DNA of 64,000 bases, from assembly GCA_964625745.1 (NCBI GenBank), contig CAZVCJ010000005.1:3101-67100 (forward strand). Reading direction: 5' to 3'. The position numbers and the translations under genes were made by a program. The notes beneath the pieces are model-generated. The model made no database searches, was not told where the DNA came from, and saw only the letters and a program-made list of their open reading frames with translations. Shown in pieces: positions 42,247 through 51,256 of the stretch. The DNA is from CAZVCJ01 sp964625745 (GTDB lineage: Bacteria > Chloroflexota > Anaerolineae > VGOG01). Each line of letters begins with the position of its first letter. The stretch's first letter is position 1.

Positions 42247-43365
42247 CTATTCAGGCTGAGTTGGCAAGCGGACGGTGACGGTGGCTCCTTTGCCCACGGT
42301 GCTGGTCACCTCAATTCGACCGCCGTGGTTTTCGATGTTCCTGCGGGCGACGTAAAGCCCCAGTCCGCTTCCCTTCTGCCCGTTTCTCCAGTCCGAGAAT
42401 CCGATGCGGAAGATTTTCTCCTGTGTCTCCGTAGGAATGCCGACCCCCGTGTCCTCAATGTCCACAGCGACCCACCCCCCTCCGACTCCCCCCTGAGAGG
42501 GGGGAGGGCCTTCCCATCGCGTGCGCAACGTGAGTGTACCACTGTCAGTCATAGCCCGCCCGGCGTTGGTCAGCAGGTTGTGGAAAGCCCGTTCCAACTG
42601 GGCGCGGCTGCCGTGTATCGGCGGGATGTCCTCGCCCCACTCTCGCACGACGGTCACGTCAGGGTGGCCGTAACTGAACTCTTGCACCAGCCGCTCCAAC
42701 AGACGATGGAGGTCGAGAGGCTCCCAGCGCCAGGCCTCGCTGCTATCCAGGGCCACGGCCACGTGGCCCAGGTCGTCGGCCAACCGCTTGATGCGGGCCA
42801 GGATCTGCTGGATGACCTCGATGGAACGCTCGCACTCCGCATCCCCGACCACCCGTTTGGATAGCGCCTGCACCCGCTGGGTGAGCACGAAGTAGGTCGT
42901 GCCGCCGATGTCGTGGCCGACCTCCCGCGCCAGGAGGCGCAGTTCCTCCTCGGCCTGCTGCTTGCGGAAGTGCAGTTCCTGCCACTCGAAACCGCGCTCG
43001 ATGCGCACGATCCACTGATCCAGTGGCTCCGACTTGTTGACGAAGTCTTTTGCCCCTCCGCGCATGGCCGCGACCACATTCTCATAAACGCCATAGGCGC
43101 TGAGCATGATGACGTAGGTCTGCTCCAGCAGGTGCTTCTCCTGCATCAAGCGCAGCACTTCCATTCCGTCCAGCCCCGGCATGTTGATGTCGAGCAGCAC
43201 GACATCGTACGGGGCTTGCTCCAGCCGGGCCAGCGCCTCCGTCCCACTCGCCGCAGATTCCACTTTCCAGACTCGCGCCGCAAAGGTGGAGTTACTGAGA
43301 AAAGCAACGACCTCTTCGCGAAAGAAGGGCTCGTCGTCTACTACGAGGATCGTTTTGTGTTCCAT
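42247..43365 (-). CDS. Receiver-histidine kinase hybrid
   Basis: 372-residue protein. A receiver domain with Asp59 in LLDINMPGLDG is followed by a helical linker, His151 in REVGHDIGG as probable phospho-acceptor, and an HATPase domain with N-box RAFHNLLTNAG, G1 DIEDTGVGIP and G2 GSGLGLYVARR. Receiver at the N-terminus suggests that it is itself controlled by an upstream kinase, most plausibly the neighbouring GAF protein. Residues ~305-320 (GPPPSQGGVGGG, 42466-42512) are an in-frame palindromic repeat inserted inside the ATPase domain between two strands. No membrane segment, so cytoplasmic. Confidence 0.85.
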   Translation of the reverse strand: MEHKTILVVDDEPFFREEVVAFLSNSTFAARVWKVESAASGTEALARLEQAPYDVVLLDINMPGLDGMEVLRLMQEKHLLEQTYVIMLSAYGVYENVVAAMRGGAKDFVNKSEPLDQWIVRIERGFEWQELHFRKQQAEEELRLLAREVGHDIGGTTYFVLTQRVQALSKRVVGDAECERSIEVIQQILARIKRLADDLGHVAVALDSSEAWRWEPLDLHRLLERLVQEFSYGHPDVTVVREWGEDIPPIHGSRAQLERAFHNLLTNAGRAMTDSGTLTLRTRWEGPPPSQGGVGGGWVAVDIEDTGVGIPTETQEKIFRIGFSDWRNGQKGSGLGLYVARRNIENHGGRIEVTSTVGKGATVTVRLPTQPE

Positions 43366-43402
43366 AAACCCCCCTCCGGCTCCCCCCTGGGAGGGGGGAG
43401 GG

Positions 43403-45241
43403 TCAGTTGTCCCTTCGATTCCCCCGATTCAAGGGCAATTCAAGCACGAACTGCACTGCTCCATCGTAAGCCTGCCAGGTGAGACCACCTCCGTATTGGG
43501 TCTTCACCGTCTCCTGGGCCAGTGCCCACTCGAAGTGAAGGGGCGACAGTTCCTCAGGCGCGCCGGCCGCCGGTTCGAGGATAGATGCAATGTTTCCACT
43601 CAAGGGGGCCTCCGGCGCGTGCACCTCCGTGCGAATGCGTTGACCGTCGGCGGATAAGGAGGTGTGCACCTCGATGAGGCCCCCCTGTGCCTCGAGGGCC
43701 TCCATCGCCAAATGCAGGACGGTGACCAGGACGCCGAACAGTTCATTAGGCTCGATGAACAGCGTGGGCAGGTCTTCGTAGGTTACGTGCACCTCCACCC
43801 CGCGCCGCTGCCGCTCCGCTGCCAGCCAGATAAGGACCTCGCGTACCACGTCGTTCCAGTTTGTGGTCGTGCGGAAGAAGCCGATTTGCTGCGAGAATCT
43901 GAGCAGATCAAGCAGTTTGCCGCTGACCTCGTTCAGGTTGGTCTCAATGACGTCCAGCCGCCTGGTGAGAGCCCCCCCCCCAACTCCCCCCTGCGAGGGG
44001 GGAGAGCCTAACACGTCACAGAGGTCGCTGCGCAGGTTGGTCACTGCCAGGCGAGCCACGGCCAATGGGTTTGCCGCCTCGTGCCGTATCCGTTGCGCCA
44101 GAGTGCCGAAGGAGGCGACCCGCTGCATCCGCATGGCGGTCACGCCTACCTCGCCCAGAGTCTTGAGGTAGCGAGCTCCCTCCAGCACGCCGCCGATGGC
44201 CGTGGAGAGCAAGCGCAGATACCCCTCGTCTTCGTCGGTGAACCAATCGCGGTGGCCAGCGGCGCTGGGAATCTTGTTGATCAACTCGAGGGTGCCGAGT
44301 ATCTCGTCACCCAACTGCAGGGAGACGCCAAGAAAGGAGCGATAGACGCCAGAGGGGAGATGCGAGGCGACCTCTGCGATGTGAGGATCACTCCAATCCG
44401 CCGCCGCTGCCACCTCGCGTATCTGGACGGGTGTTCCAGTGTGGAAGATGTGGCCCGTCAGCCCCTCCTCTGTCATGTACGTCAGTTTGCCGATCAGCGT
44501 TTCAGGAAGGCCGCTGACGGCTCGCAGCTCTGCTCGATGGACATCCTCCTCGGCTTGCAGGTAAATCAGGCAGCCTTCGGTGCGGAACCCCTGTCTGACC
44601 CGCTCCGTTACAGCCTGTAGCATCTCGGCGATGGGCCGCCGTGGGTCCAATTCCTCGCCGATATCCAGTAGCAGCCGGAAGTAGCGCGCACGGCGCTTCT
44701 CCTGCTCGTAGCGTTGCGAATTCTCGATGGCGATATTCACCATCGCAGCCACGTGACTCAACAGCGCTTCATCCTGCGCGTCGAACCGCTCTCCCCTCGC
44801 CTTCCCGGAGACCCGCAACACACCAAGCACGGTGGACCCATCCCTGGAGAGAATCGGTACCCCCAGGTAAGCCTGGCCTGGTTTGGCGCTGATCTCGGAG
44901 TATTTCTTGCTCCAGACCAGGTCCTCGGCGATGCGTCGCAATTCTCCGTTGTCCCTGACGTTGGCGATGCGCAGTGGCTGACCTTGTTTGGCGATCCAGC
45001 CGGTCAATCCTTCGCCTGGCTCATACTCCACTCGCTCGGCGGGCATCTGTGCCCCCTCCAGGAGGCCGGTGGTGCCGCGCAGGACGTAACGGCCGGTGAT
45101 GTCGTCGCGCAGGAAGATGGAAGAGCCACCAGCGCCGAGCCGGTCACGGGCATGGCGCACCACCAGCGCCATCAGCCGGTCACGGTTCAACTCGCCGTAG
45201 ATTTCAAGCAGCTCTTTGTCAAATCCCGCTACCCGATTCAT
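43403..45241 (-). CDS. Double-GAF histidine kinase-like sensor with degenerate ATPase domain
   Basis: 612-residue cytoplasmic sensor. GAF domain 1 (about 20-175), GAF domain 2 (about 190-355), then a dimerisation helix with His387 in RIRHEAANPL. The C-terminal part has the length of an HATPase domain, but the G1 Asp-x-Gly-x-Gly motif is missing (EVHAPEAPLSG in its place) and the N-box is altered. It may therefore lack kinase activity or be phosphorylated by its neighbour. An in-frame palindromic repeat (43966-44010, GSPPSQGGVGGG) lies after the His helix. It is the first gene of a three-gene signalling group. The pyrophosphatase gene upstream ends 18 bases away. Confidence 0.8.
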   Translation of the reverse strand: MNRVAGFDKELLEIYGELNRDRLMALVVRHARDRLGAGGSSIFLRDDITGRYVLRGTTGLLEGAQMPAERVEYEPGEGLTGWIAKQGQPLRIANVRDNGELRRIAEDLVWSKKYSEISAKPGQAYLGVPILSRDGSTVLGVLRVSGKARGERFDAQDEALLSHVAAMVNIAIENSQRYEQEKRRARYFRLLLDIGEELDPRRPIAEMLQAVTERVRQGFRTEGCLIYLQAEEDVHRAELRAVSGLPETLIGKLTYMTEEGLTGHIFHTGTPVQIREVAAAADWSDPHIAEVASHLPSGVYRSFLGVSLQLGDEILGTLELINKIPSAAGHRDWFTDEDEGYLRLLSTAIGGVLEGARYLKTLGEVGVTAMRMQRVASFGTLAQRIRHEAANPLAVARLAVTNLRSDLCDVLGSPPSQGGVGGGALTRRLDVIETNLNEVSGKLLDLLRFSQQIGFFRTTTNWNDVVREVLIWLAAERQRRGVEVHVTYEDLPTLFIEPNELFGVLVTVLHLAMEALEAQGGLIEVHTSLSADGQRIRTEVHAPEAPLSGNIASILEPAAGAPEELSPLHFEWALAQETVKTQYGGGLTWQAYDGAVQFVLELPLNRGNRRDN

Positions 45242-45259
45242 GTTCGTCAGTTACACGCT

Positions 45260-47380
45260 CTACTTCCAGGTCAACCCATAGGTGTAGAAGAGCGGCAGGA
45301 GGGTGATGGCCAGGATGTTCTGCAACTTGATAAGAATGTGCAGGGATGGCCCGGCAGTGTCCTTGAGAGGATCGCCAAAGGTATCGCCGATCACCCCGGC
45401 CTTGTGAGCTTCCGACCCCTTGCCACCCAAATGGCCTTCCTCGACGTACTTCTTAGCGTTATCCCACGCGCCACCGGCATTGAACATGAAGATAGCCAAC
45501 GTCGCGCCGATGACCTTCACCCCGATCAGGTAGAAAGCCAGAGGCCACGGGCCCATCAGGAAGCCGACGGCGATGGGGAAGGCCACCCCGACCAGAGTCG
45601 GTGCTATCATCTCCCGCAGCGCGTGGCGCGTCCCGATGTCCACGCAGCGCGAGTATTCGGGGACAGCCTGGCCAGCCATAAGCCCGGGGATCTCGCGGAA
45701 CTGCCGCCGCACCTCGTCCACCATACGGAAAGCTGTCCGGCCTACCGCCTTCATCGCCTGCGAGGTGAACAGGAAGGGAATGGTGGAGCCGATCATCAGC
45801 GCAGCGATATTCAGCGGGTGGGCCAGGTTAAGGCCGCGCACGATGCTCAGGGCCGCTCCTTCTGGATCGGCGCCGCCGAAGGTGACAAAACTAACCAGAC
45901 TATCGTGGCTTGCCCCAACCAGCTCAGCCGCGCTGAGAAGATAGGCGAAGAGGATGACGACGCTGGTCATCAGGGCACAGCACATACCATAGCCCTTGGT
46001 AATGGCTTTGGTGATGTTGCCGGCCGCGTCCAAAACGTCTCCAGCCTGGCGTACCTGTGGCCCCAGCCCAGCCATCTCGGCGATGCCGCTGGCGTTGTCG
46101 GCGATGGGACCAAAGGCATCGGCCGCCATGATGACGCCCTTCATCTCGGTGATACCCAGCGTGGCCGCTGTGATACCGAGGATGCCAGGCAGACCGCCGC
46201 CCATGATGTAGAAGGCGATAACGTTCACTATGGCCACCAGGATCTTCAGAACGACCGCGCTCTCCATACCCCAGGCAAAGCCATAGATCAAGTTGATGGC
46301 CACGCCGCTCAAGCCCCCCTCAGCGATCTCTCTGACCGGCCTCTGGGTGATACCGGTGTAGTACTGTACCAGAAGCGAGACCAGAATGGCCGTGATCAGA
46401 CCCAGGGTGAGGCAGTAGAACAGACGGATGTCGTGCATCACGTAGACGCCCAGGACGTAAAAAGAGGCCATAGAGAACAGGGCAGTTACCAGGAAGCCTA
46501 TGTTCATAGATACGATGGGATTGCGCTTCTCTGTTCCGCGCACTGCCAGCACCCCCAGCACTGCACCAACGGCGCCAATGGCCCGGCTCAGCAAAGGGAA
46601 GAGCACTGCTACCCAACCATAGGTGGGGATAAAAGTCAGGCCTACGATCATCGTGCCGATAAGATTGTCGGAGCCAGACTCGAAGAGGTCTGCCCCACGC
46701 CCGGCCACGTCCCCTACGTTGTCGCCCACCTGGTCGGCGATGACGGCGGCGTTACGCGGGTCATCCTCCGGGATGCCTTGTTCCACTTTACCCACCAGGT
46801 CGGCTGCAATATCCGCCCCTTTGGTGAAGATGCCGCCGCCCAACTGGGCGAACAAAGCGGAGACACTGGCTCCAAAGCCAAAGCCGACCAGCAGGTGAAC
46901 ATTCTCTGGGTGAACCGGGCTCACGCCGAAGAGGATAAACAGCAGGGAGATGCCCAAGAGGTTCAGCGCTACGATAGAGAGTCCCATCACTCCCCCGCCC
47001 CTGAAGGCAATCATCAAGGCCCGCGCAGCGGAAAAGCGGGCTGCGGAGGTGGTGCGCACATTAGCCCGCGTGGCCGCGTTCATCCCGATATAGATAGCCA
47101 GCATAGAGAAGCCGGCGCCGACGACAAAGCCTAGCGCGATCTGCCACTTGGGCCACATGACGACGAGCAGCAAGGCCGTCAACGCGACGATGAAATAGCC
47201 AATGGTCTGGAATTCCCGCCTCAGGAAAACATTGGCCCCCTCTTGAATCCAGGAAGCGATCTCTTTCATGCGAGGCGTGCCTGCCTCTTGCTTGATGACC
47301 CACCAAGCGAGCAGGCCAACGAAGATCAGAGCGAATACTCCGGCCAAAGGAATCAAATACGTTACCAGGTCAAACACCAC
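45260..47380 (-). CDS. hppA: Membrane-bound proton-translocating pyrophosphatase 2
   Basis: 706-residue paralogue of the 37697 enzyme. Motifs DLVGKVEQGIPEDDPRN, ADQVGDNVGDVAG and a C-terminal GSEAHKAGVIGDTFGDPLKDT are intact. GNITKAITKG again has Lys in the K+-independence position, so both copies are predicted as K+-insensitive H+ pumps. GTG start with gaggaggaga upstream. It follows the atp genes in the same direction, with a spacer that contains a 13-bp inverted repeat (47428-47461). Two divergent paralogues may work under different conditions or pump different ions. Confidence 0.92.
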   Translation of the reverse strand: MVFDLVTYLIPLAGVFALIFVGLLAWWVIKQEAGTPRMKEIASWIQEGANVFLRREFQTIGYFIVALTALLLVVMWPKWQIALGFVVGAGFSMLAIYIGMNAATRANVRTTSAARFSAARALMIAFRGGGVMGLSIVALNLLGISLLFILFGVSPVHPENVHLLVGFGFGASVSALFAQLGGGIFTKGADIAADLVGKVEQGIPEDDPRNAAVIADQVGDNVGDVAGRGADLFESGSDNLIGTMIVGLTFIPTYGWVAVLFPLLSRAIGAVGAVLGVLAVRGTEKRNPIVSMNIGFLVTALFSMASFYVLGVYVMHDIRLFYCLTLGLITAILVSLLVQYYTGITQRPVREIAEGGLSGVAINLIYGFAWGMESAVVLKILVAIVNVIAFYIMGGGLPGILGITAATLGITEMKGVIMAADAFGPIADNASGIAEMAGLGPQVRQAGDVLDAAGNITKAITKGYGMCCALMTSVVILFAYLLSAAELVGASHDSLVSFVTFGGADPEGAALSIVRGLNLAHPLNIAALMIGSTIPFLFTSQAMKAVGRTAFRMVDEVRRQFREIPGLMAGQAVPEYSRCVDIGTRHALREMIAPTLVGVAFPIAVGFLMGPWPLAFYLIGVKVIGATLAIFMFNAGGAWDNAKKYVEEGHLGGKGSEAHKAGVIGDTFGDPLKDTAGPSLHILIKLQNILAITLLPLFYTYGLTWK

Positions 47381-47563
47381 AATGTCTCCTCCTCGTTAAG
47401 AATCACTAGCGCTAATTGAGCTCAAGAGCCTCTATCTTCACCAGGGCAGATAGAGGCTCTATCCATTTCTGAAATCAAAAGTTAAGCAAAGTAGGCAACG
47501 CTGTCCCAATGGCCAACTTCGAGCCCCGACCAAACAAACTGGAGCTATCTCCTGCCGGCAGGA

Positions 47564-48319
47564 TTACTCCAGTTGCTCCTGCAAAGCAACCAGCTTGCCA
47601 GCGACGCTGCCATCTACGACGCGGTCGCCGATCTGGATCACCAAACCGCCCAGGATGCTGGGATCCACCTTGAACTCCAGCGCCGGCCTCTCGCCCAGAT
47701 GCTCGGCCAGGCTGCCAGCCACCGTCTCCTGTTCACCTGCCGAGAGGGGCAAAGCAGTGGTTACGTGGGCCGTCATCGCGCCCGCCCGCCTGGCCCATTC
47801 GAGCTCTTCCTCGTCCAGGACCACCACCCGCCCCGCTCGGATCCCGCTGAAGAACTCATCAATCAACCGCCGCTGGCGCTGCTCATCCAGGGCTTCGCCG
47901 ATGATCTTGTTGGAGACAGCGATAGCCAGGGTTGCCACCTGGCTCCGCAGCTCGGCCAGCATCTGCTGGCGATCTCTCTCAACCACCGCCCGCCCGTCAG
48001 CGATGATCCGCTCCACTTCGGTCCGCGCCTCAGCGACGACCGCCTCCTTCGCCTTCTCGCCTTCCTCCCTGGCCTGGGCGATGATCTGCCCTCTCTCCTG
48101 CTTTGCTTCCTCGACCCGCCGCTCGTACTCCTGAGCGGCGCGCTCCCTATCCCGCCGGGCCTGTTCGGCATCCTCCATGCTCTGAGCGATTTTCTGGCGG
48201 CGCTCTTCAAACACCTTCACGACCCGCTTCCAGAGCAGGAAATAGAGGGCGATGAACAGGATGAGGACGTTGACGATCTGAGAAAGCAGGGAGACAGGGT
48301 CAATACCTAGTTTCTCCAA
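47564..48319 (-). CDS. atpF: ATP synthase subunit b fused to delta C-terminal domain
   Basis: 251-residue protein. One N-terminal TM helix (SLLSQIVNVLILFIALYFLL) is followed by the long charged helix of subunit b (about 35-160). The end has the C-terminal part of subunit delta (TALPLSAGEQETV, then VDPSILGGLVIQIGDRVVDGSV). The delta N-terminal helical bundle is missing or replaced. The start is TTG at 48319 with aaaggag seven bases upstream; the longer frame is not credible. It forms the peripheral stalk of F-type ATP synthase. No separate atpH and no F1 genes follow. Confidence 0.85.
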   Translation of the reverse strand: MEKLGIDPVSLLSQIVNVLILFIALYFLLWKRVVKVFEERRQKIAQSMEDAEQARRDRERAAQEYERRVEEAKQERGQIIAQAREEGEKAKEAVVAEARTEVERIIADGRAVVERDRQQMLAELRSQVATLAIAVSNKIIGEALDEQRQRRLIDEFFSGIRAGRVVVLDEEELEWARRAGAMTAHVTTALPLSAGEQETVAGSLAEHLGERPALEFKVDPSILGGLVIQIGDRVVDGSVAGKLVALQEQLE

Positions 48320-48332
48320 GGGCTGGCTCCTT

Positions 48333-48581
48333 TCACCCCCCAAGGGCAACCGGGGGGACGAACTTGATGGCCAACGCCACCACCAGGGCGTAGATAGCGA
48401 TGGCCTCGGCAAAGGCGATGGCCAGGATCATGTTGGTCAAGATGCTGCCGCTGGCTTCAGGATTGCGTCCAATGGCCTCCATAGCCTTGCTAGCCAGCAA
48501 GCCGATACCCAGGGCTGGCCCCAGGGCACCAAAGCCAATGGCCAAAGCGGCGGCAATTTGTGTTGCGCTTTCGTAAGGCAT
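48333..48581 (-). CDS. atpE: ATP synthase subunit c
   Basis: 82-residue hairpin of two TM helices with the RNP-type loop (IGRNPEA). The ion-binding Glu is in AIAFAEAIAIYALV. The Gln and Ser/Thr ligands typical of Na+-binding c-rings are absent (Ile and Ala in their places), so a proton ring is predicted. It lies between atpB and atpF as in most operons. Confidence 0.93.
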   Translation of the reverse strand: MPYESATQIAAALAIGFGALGPALGIGLLASKAMEAIGRNPEASGSILTNMILAIAFAEAIAIYALVVALAIKFVPPVALGG

Positions 48582-48608
48582 TTAGAATCCTCCTTGATTT
48601 AAGATGAG

Positions 48609-49493
48609 CTAGTGTGATCCCTCAGCATGGTGAACGGTGGCCATCATGAAGAAGATCAGGCTCAGCATGGCAAAGATGAGAGCCTGGACGAAGCCCACGA
48701 AGATCTCCAACACCATGAAGGGAAGTGAGGCAACAAAGGCAGCCAGAAAACCGATGACGATGAGCAGCACCTCGCCGGCGAAGATGTTGCCGAAGAGTCG
48801 GAAGGAGAAGGAGACAATCTTGGTGAACTCGCTGAACAACTCCAAGATGCCGACGAAGGTATTGACGGGCCTCTCGAACCATAGGGTGCCTCTGAAGGTG
48901 AAGAACTTCTTAAGATAGGCAAGCCTCTGCTCTCTGAGACCAAAGAACTGGGTGGCTGCCACGGAAATGAGGGCCAGGGCGAGCGTGGTGTTCAGGTCCG
49001 CATTGGCGGAGCGGAGCAGAGGTACCTGAACCACATGTCCCTCATGGAAGCCCTGGGCTTGGATGCTGCCAAAGCCAGGCAGCAGGCCCATCCAGTTGGA
49101 GATGAGGATGAAAAAGAAAAACGTAGCCACCAGGGGGAAGAAGAGCCGCGTCTTCTCGCCCGCCACCCCTTCGACGAAGTTGTAGAAAAGCTCTATCGGC
49201 ACCTCGACAATGTTCTGGAGACCAGTGGGGACCAGCCTGGGCTTGCGGAAAGCGAAATAGGAGATGACAATGAGCAGAAGCATCGTCAGCCAGGTGGTCG
49301 GCAGGGTGTTGGGAATCTCGTGGCCGAAGAGAGGGATGGCGAAGGGAATATGGACCTTCTCAGCCGCCATGCTGATCTCAGGTATTCCTCTCTCACTTAT
49401 GATGCCGCCTAGCATGACCCCCCATGCACATAGCATCAACAATAGCAGTATAGCAATGGCGCATCCCAGCTTACCTACCCTGCTTTTGGGCAT
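48609..49493 (-). CDS. atpB: ATP synthase subunit a
   Basis: 294-residue, multi-TM subunit a. The essential Arg is in SFSFRLFGNIFAGEVL. An extra N-terminal TM segment and extracytoplasmic stretch precede the conserved core. ATG at 49493 is preferred over GTG at 49496 because of spacing to a ggggggag Shine-Dalgarno. Its start overlaps the end of the AtpI/Z-like gene by ~23 bases. Confidence 0.92.
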   Translation of the reverse strand: MPKSRVGKLGCAIAILLLLMLCAWGVMLGGIISERGIPEISMAAEKVHIPFAIPLFGHEIPNTLPTTWLTMLLLIVISYFAFRKPRLVPTGLQNIVEVPIELFYNFVEGVAGEKTRLFFPLVATFFFFILISNWMGLLPGFGSIQAQGFHEGHVVQVPLLRSANADLNTTLALALISVAATQFFGLREQRLAYLKKFFTFRGTLWFERPVNTFVGILELFSEFTKIVSFSFRLFGNIFAGEVLLIVIGFLAAFVASLPFMVLEIFVGFVQALIFAMLSLIFFMMATVHHAEGSH

Positions 49494-49770
49494 CACTACT
49501 CCCCCCCTGTTCTTTCTCCGCTTCTTTGGATTTGGCCGCCATCCTCTGCCGCACCGCTGTGGTCACCCAGCGATAGGCCACGATGGGCCCCAGCACCGTT
49601 CCCCCCCCGGTCAACAACAACGTGATCCAGGGCAAGGTGTGGAGCCGGTTATCAATCCACCAGCCCGCCGCCAGGCCAAGCAACACCGGGAAAGCGATCG
49701 CCCCCCCCACCTGAGTGGCCAACGCCAGGCCCCAGGCGGCATCTCGCCAATCGGCCGGCTTCCAGTTCAT
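49471..49770 (-). CDS. AtpI/AtpZ-like small membrane protein
   Basis: 99 residues with two TM helices (GGAIAFPVLLGLAAGWWID and LLLTGGGTVLGPIVAYRWV) and a basic, charged tail. Position at the head of the atp genes and size match AtpZ/AtpI assembly or ion-handling proteins. Sequence similarity is low, as is usual for this group. Confidence 0.75.
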   Translation of the reverse strand: MNWKPADWRDAAWGLALATQVGGAIAFPVLLGLAAGWWIDNRLHTLPWITLLLTGGGTVLGPIVAYRWVTTAVRQRMAAKSKEAEKEQGGSSDAQKQGR

Positions 49771-49801
49771 AACTCCCCCGCCTCAATCCATTTGGTGCAT
49801 A

Positions 49802-49830
49802 ATTGTACCGTAAAGGGACAATCTTGTCAA
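49802..49830 (-). promoter_or_regulatory. Promoter of the atp genes
   Basis: On the minus strand TTGACA (49825-49830), 17 bp, TACAAT (49802-49807). The -35 hexamer overlaps the stop codon of nuoN, so the atp genes can be transcribed separately from the nuo operon. Confidence 0.8.
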
Positions 49831-51254
49831 AGGCTAGCCAGGAAGGCCTCCGCTGCCTTCGTGGCCACCTGCAGGAACGGGGCCGAAGCAAAGCCCAACA
49901 GAGCCACGCCCAGGCCCGTCACCAGTAGCACGATGGTGGAAAGGGCCGGCACGGGCACTGGTTCCTCAGACGGCGGTTCTTCGAGGTACATCACCCGGGC
50001 GACGATCAGATAATAGTAGAGGGAGATAATGGCGTTCAAAACGCCGATCACTACCAGCCACAGCAACCCCTGTTCAATAGCCGCGGCAAAGATGTACAGC
50101 TTGCCAAAGAATCCGGCCACCGGGGGAATCCCTCCCAGGGACAGGAGAGCCAGAAGCATCACCAGGGCCAGAGCCGGGGACCGCCGGCTCAGGCCAGCGA
50201 AATCCGCGATCTCGTCGCTGCCTGTGGCATTGGAAATCAGGATCACCACGGCAAAGGCACAGATGTTGGTGAGGGTATACACGATCAGGTAAAAGATGAT
50301 CGAGGCCACGCCCAAAGCCGAGATACAAACCACACCGATGAGGACGTAGCCAGCCTGGGCGATGCTCGAATAGGCCAACATGCGCTTGATGTTCGTCTGG
50401 GGGATGGCCACCACGTTTCCCAGGGTCATAGTCACCACCGACAGGGCGCCAACCACCGCTATCCAGTCAGGTCGGATGAAATCAAAAGCGCCGATAAAGA
50501 CGCGCATCAGAACGGCGAAGCCCGCCGCCTTGGAAGCCACGGAGACGAAAGCGGTGACCGGTGTGGGCGCACCTTCGTATACATCAGGTGTCCACATGTG
50601 GAAGGGAACGGCAGCGATCTTGAAGCCAAAGCCCGCCAGCATGAGCAGAGCGCCCAGGACGACCGGCAGCGGTTGATTAGAGGCAGTCAGGGCAACCGCC
50701 ACCTCCCTCAGACCCGTCTCGCCGGTCAACCCATAAACCAGGCTCATCCCATAAAGCATCAAAGCTGAGGAAAAGGCTCCAAACAGAAAATACTTGAGGC
50801 CAGCCTCGGTGGACTTGGGGACGTCCCGCAGGTAGCCAGCCAGGATGTAGAGAGTGATGCTGGTCAGCTCCAGGGCCACGTAGAGCATGATGAGATCAGC
50901 GGCGCTGGCCATGAGGCTCATGCCCAGGGTGGCCAGAATGGTCAGTGCATAGTACTCCCCGTGAGACTTCAGGGGCTTATAGTCCACTGAGATCAGCACC
51001 GTCAGAATGGCGGCGACGATAAAGGTCTCCTTGAACAGCAAAGCCAGCAAATCGGTCTTGAGCATCCCGCTGAAGACCAGTTCGCCCCCCGTCCACGACC
51101 AGAACACATTGAGGACAAAGATGACAGCCAGGCCAGCGGCGGCCAGCCAGCCCAACCATCTTCTCTTGTCACCGCCGCTGAACAAATCCAATCCGAAAAT
51201 CAGCAGGGCCAAACAAAGCAGTGCTATCTCAGGCAGCAAAGCCGATAACTCCAA
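49827..51254 (-). CDS. nuoN: NADH-quinone oxidoreductase subunit N
   Basis: 475-residue antiporter-like membrane subunit with about 14 TM helices. Conserved Glu/Lys charges sit in the membrane (LYVALELTSITLYIL and MLAGFGFKIAAVPFHMWTPDV). TTG start at 51254 with gggagg six bases upstream, two bases after the nuoM stop. Last gene of the nuo operon. Confidence 0.92.
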   Translation of the reverse strand: MELSALLPEIALLCLALLIFGLDLFSGGDKRRWLGWLAAAGLAVIFVLNVFWSWTGGELVFSGMLKTDLLALLFKETFIVAAILTVLISVDYKPLKSHGEYYALTILATLGMSLMASAADLIMLYVALELTSITLYILAGYLRDVPKSTEAGLKYFLFGAFSSALMLYGMSLVYGLTGETGLREVAVALTASNQPLPVVLGALLMLAGFGFKIAAVPFHMWTPDVYEGAPTPVTAFVSVASKAAGFAVLMRVFIGAFDFIRPDWIAVVGALSVVTMTLGNVVAIPQTNIKRMLAYSSIAQAGYVLIGVVCISALGVASIIFYLIVYTLTNICAFAVVILISNATGSDEIADFAGLSRRSPALALVMLLALLSLGGIPPVAGFFGKLYIFAAAIEQGLLWLVVIGVLNAIISLYYYLIVARVMYLEEPPSEEPVPVPALSTIVLLVTGLGVALLGFASAPFLQVATKAAEAFLASL

Positions 51255-51256
51255 GA

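Noticed and set aside
44714..47134. 806-codon open frame on the plus strand opposite a pyrophosphatase gene
   Set aside because: Antisense shadow of a GC-rich conserved gene; composition is His/Gln/Asp/Gly-rich without domains. The same holds for the long frames at 7136-8890 (minus), 15648-17402 (minus), 54536-56563 (plus), 53175-54287 (plus) and 58491-59705 (plus).
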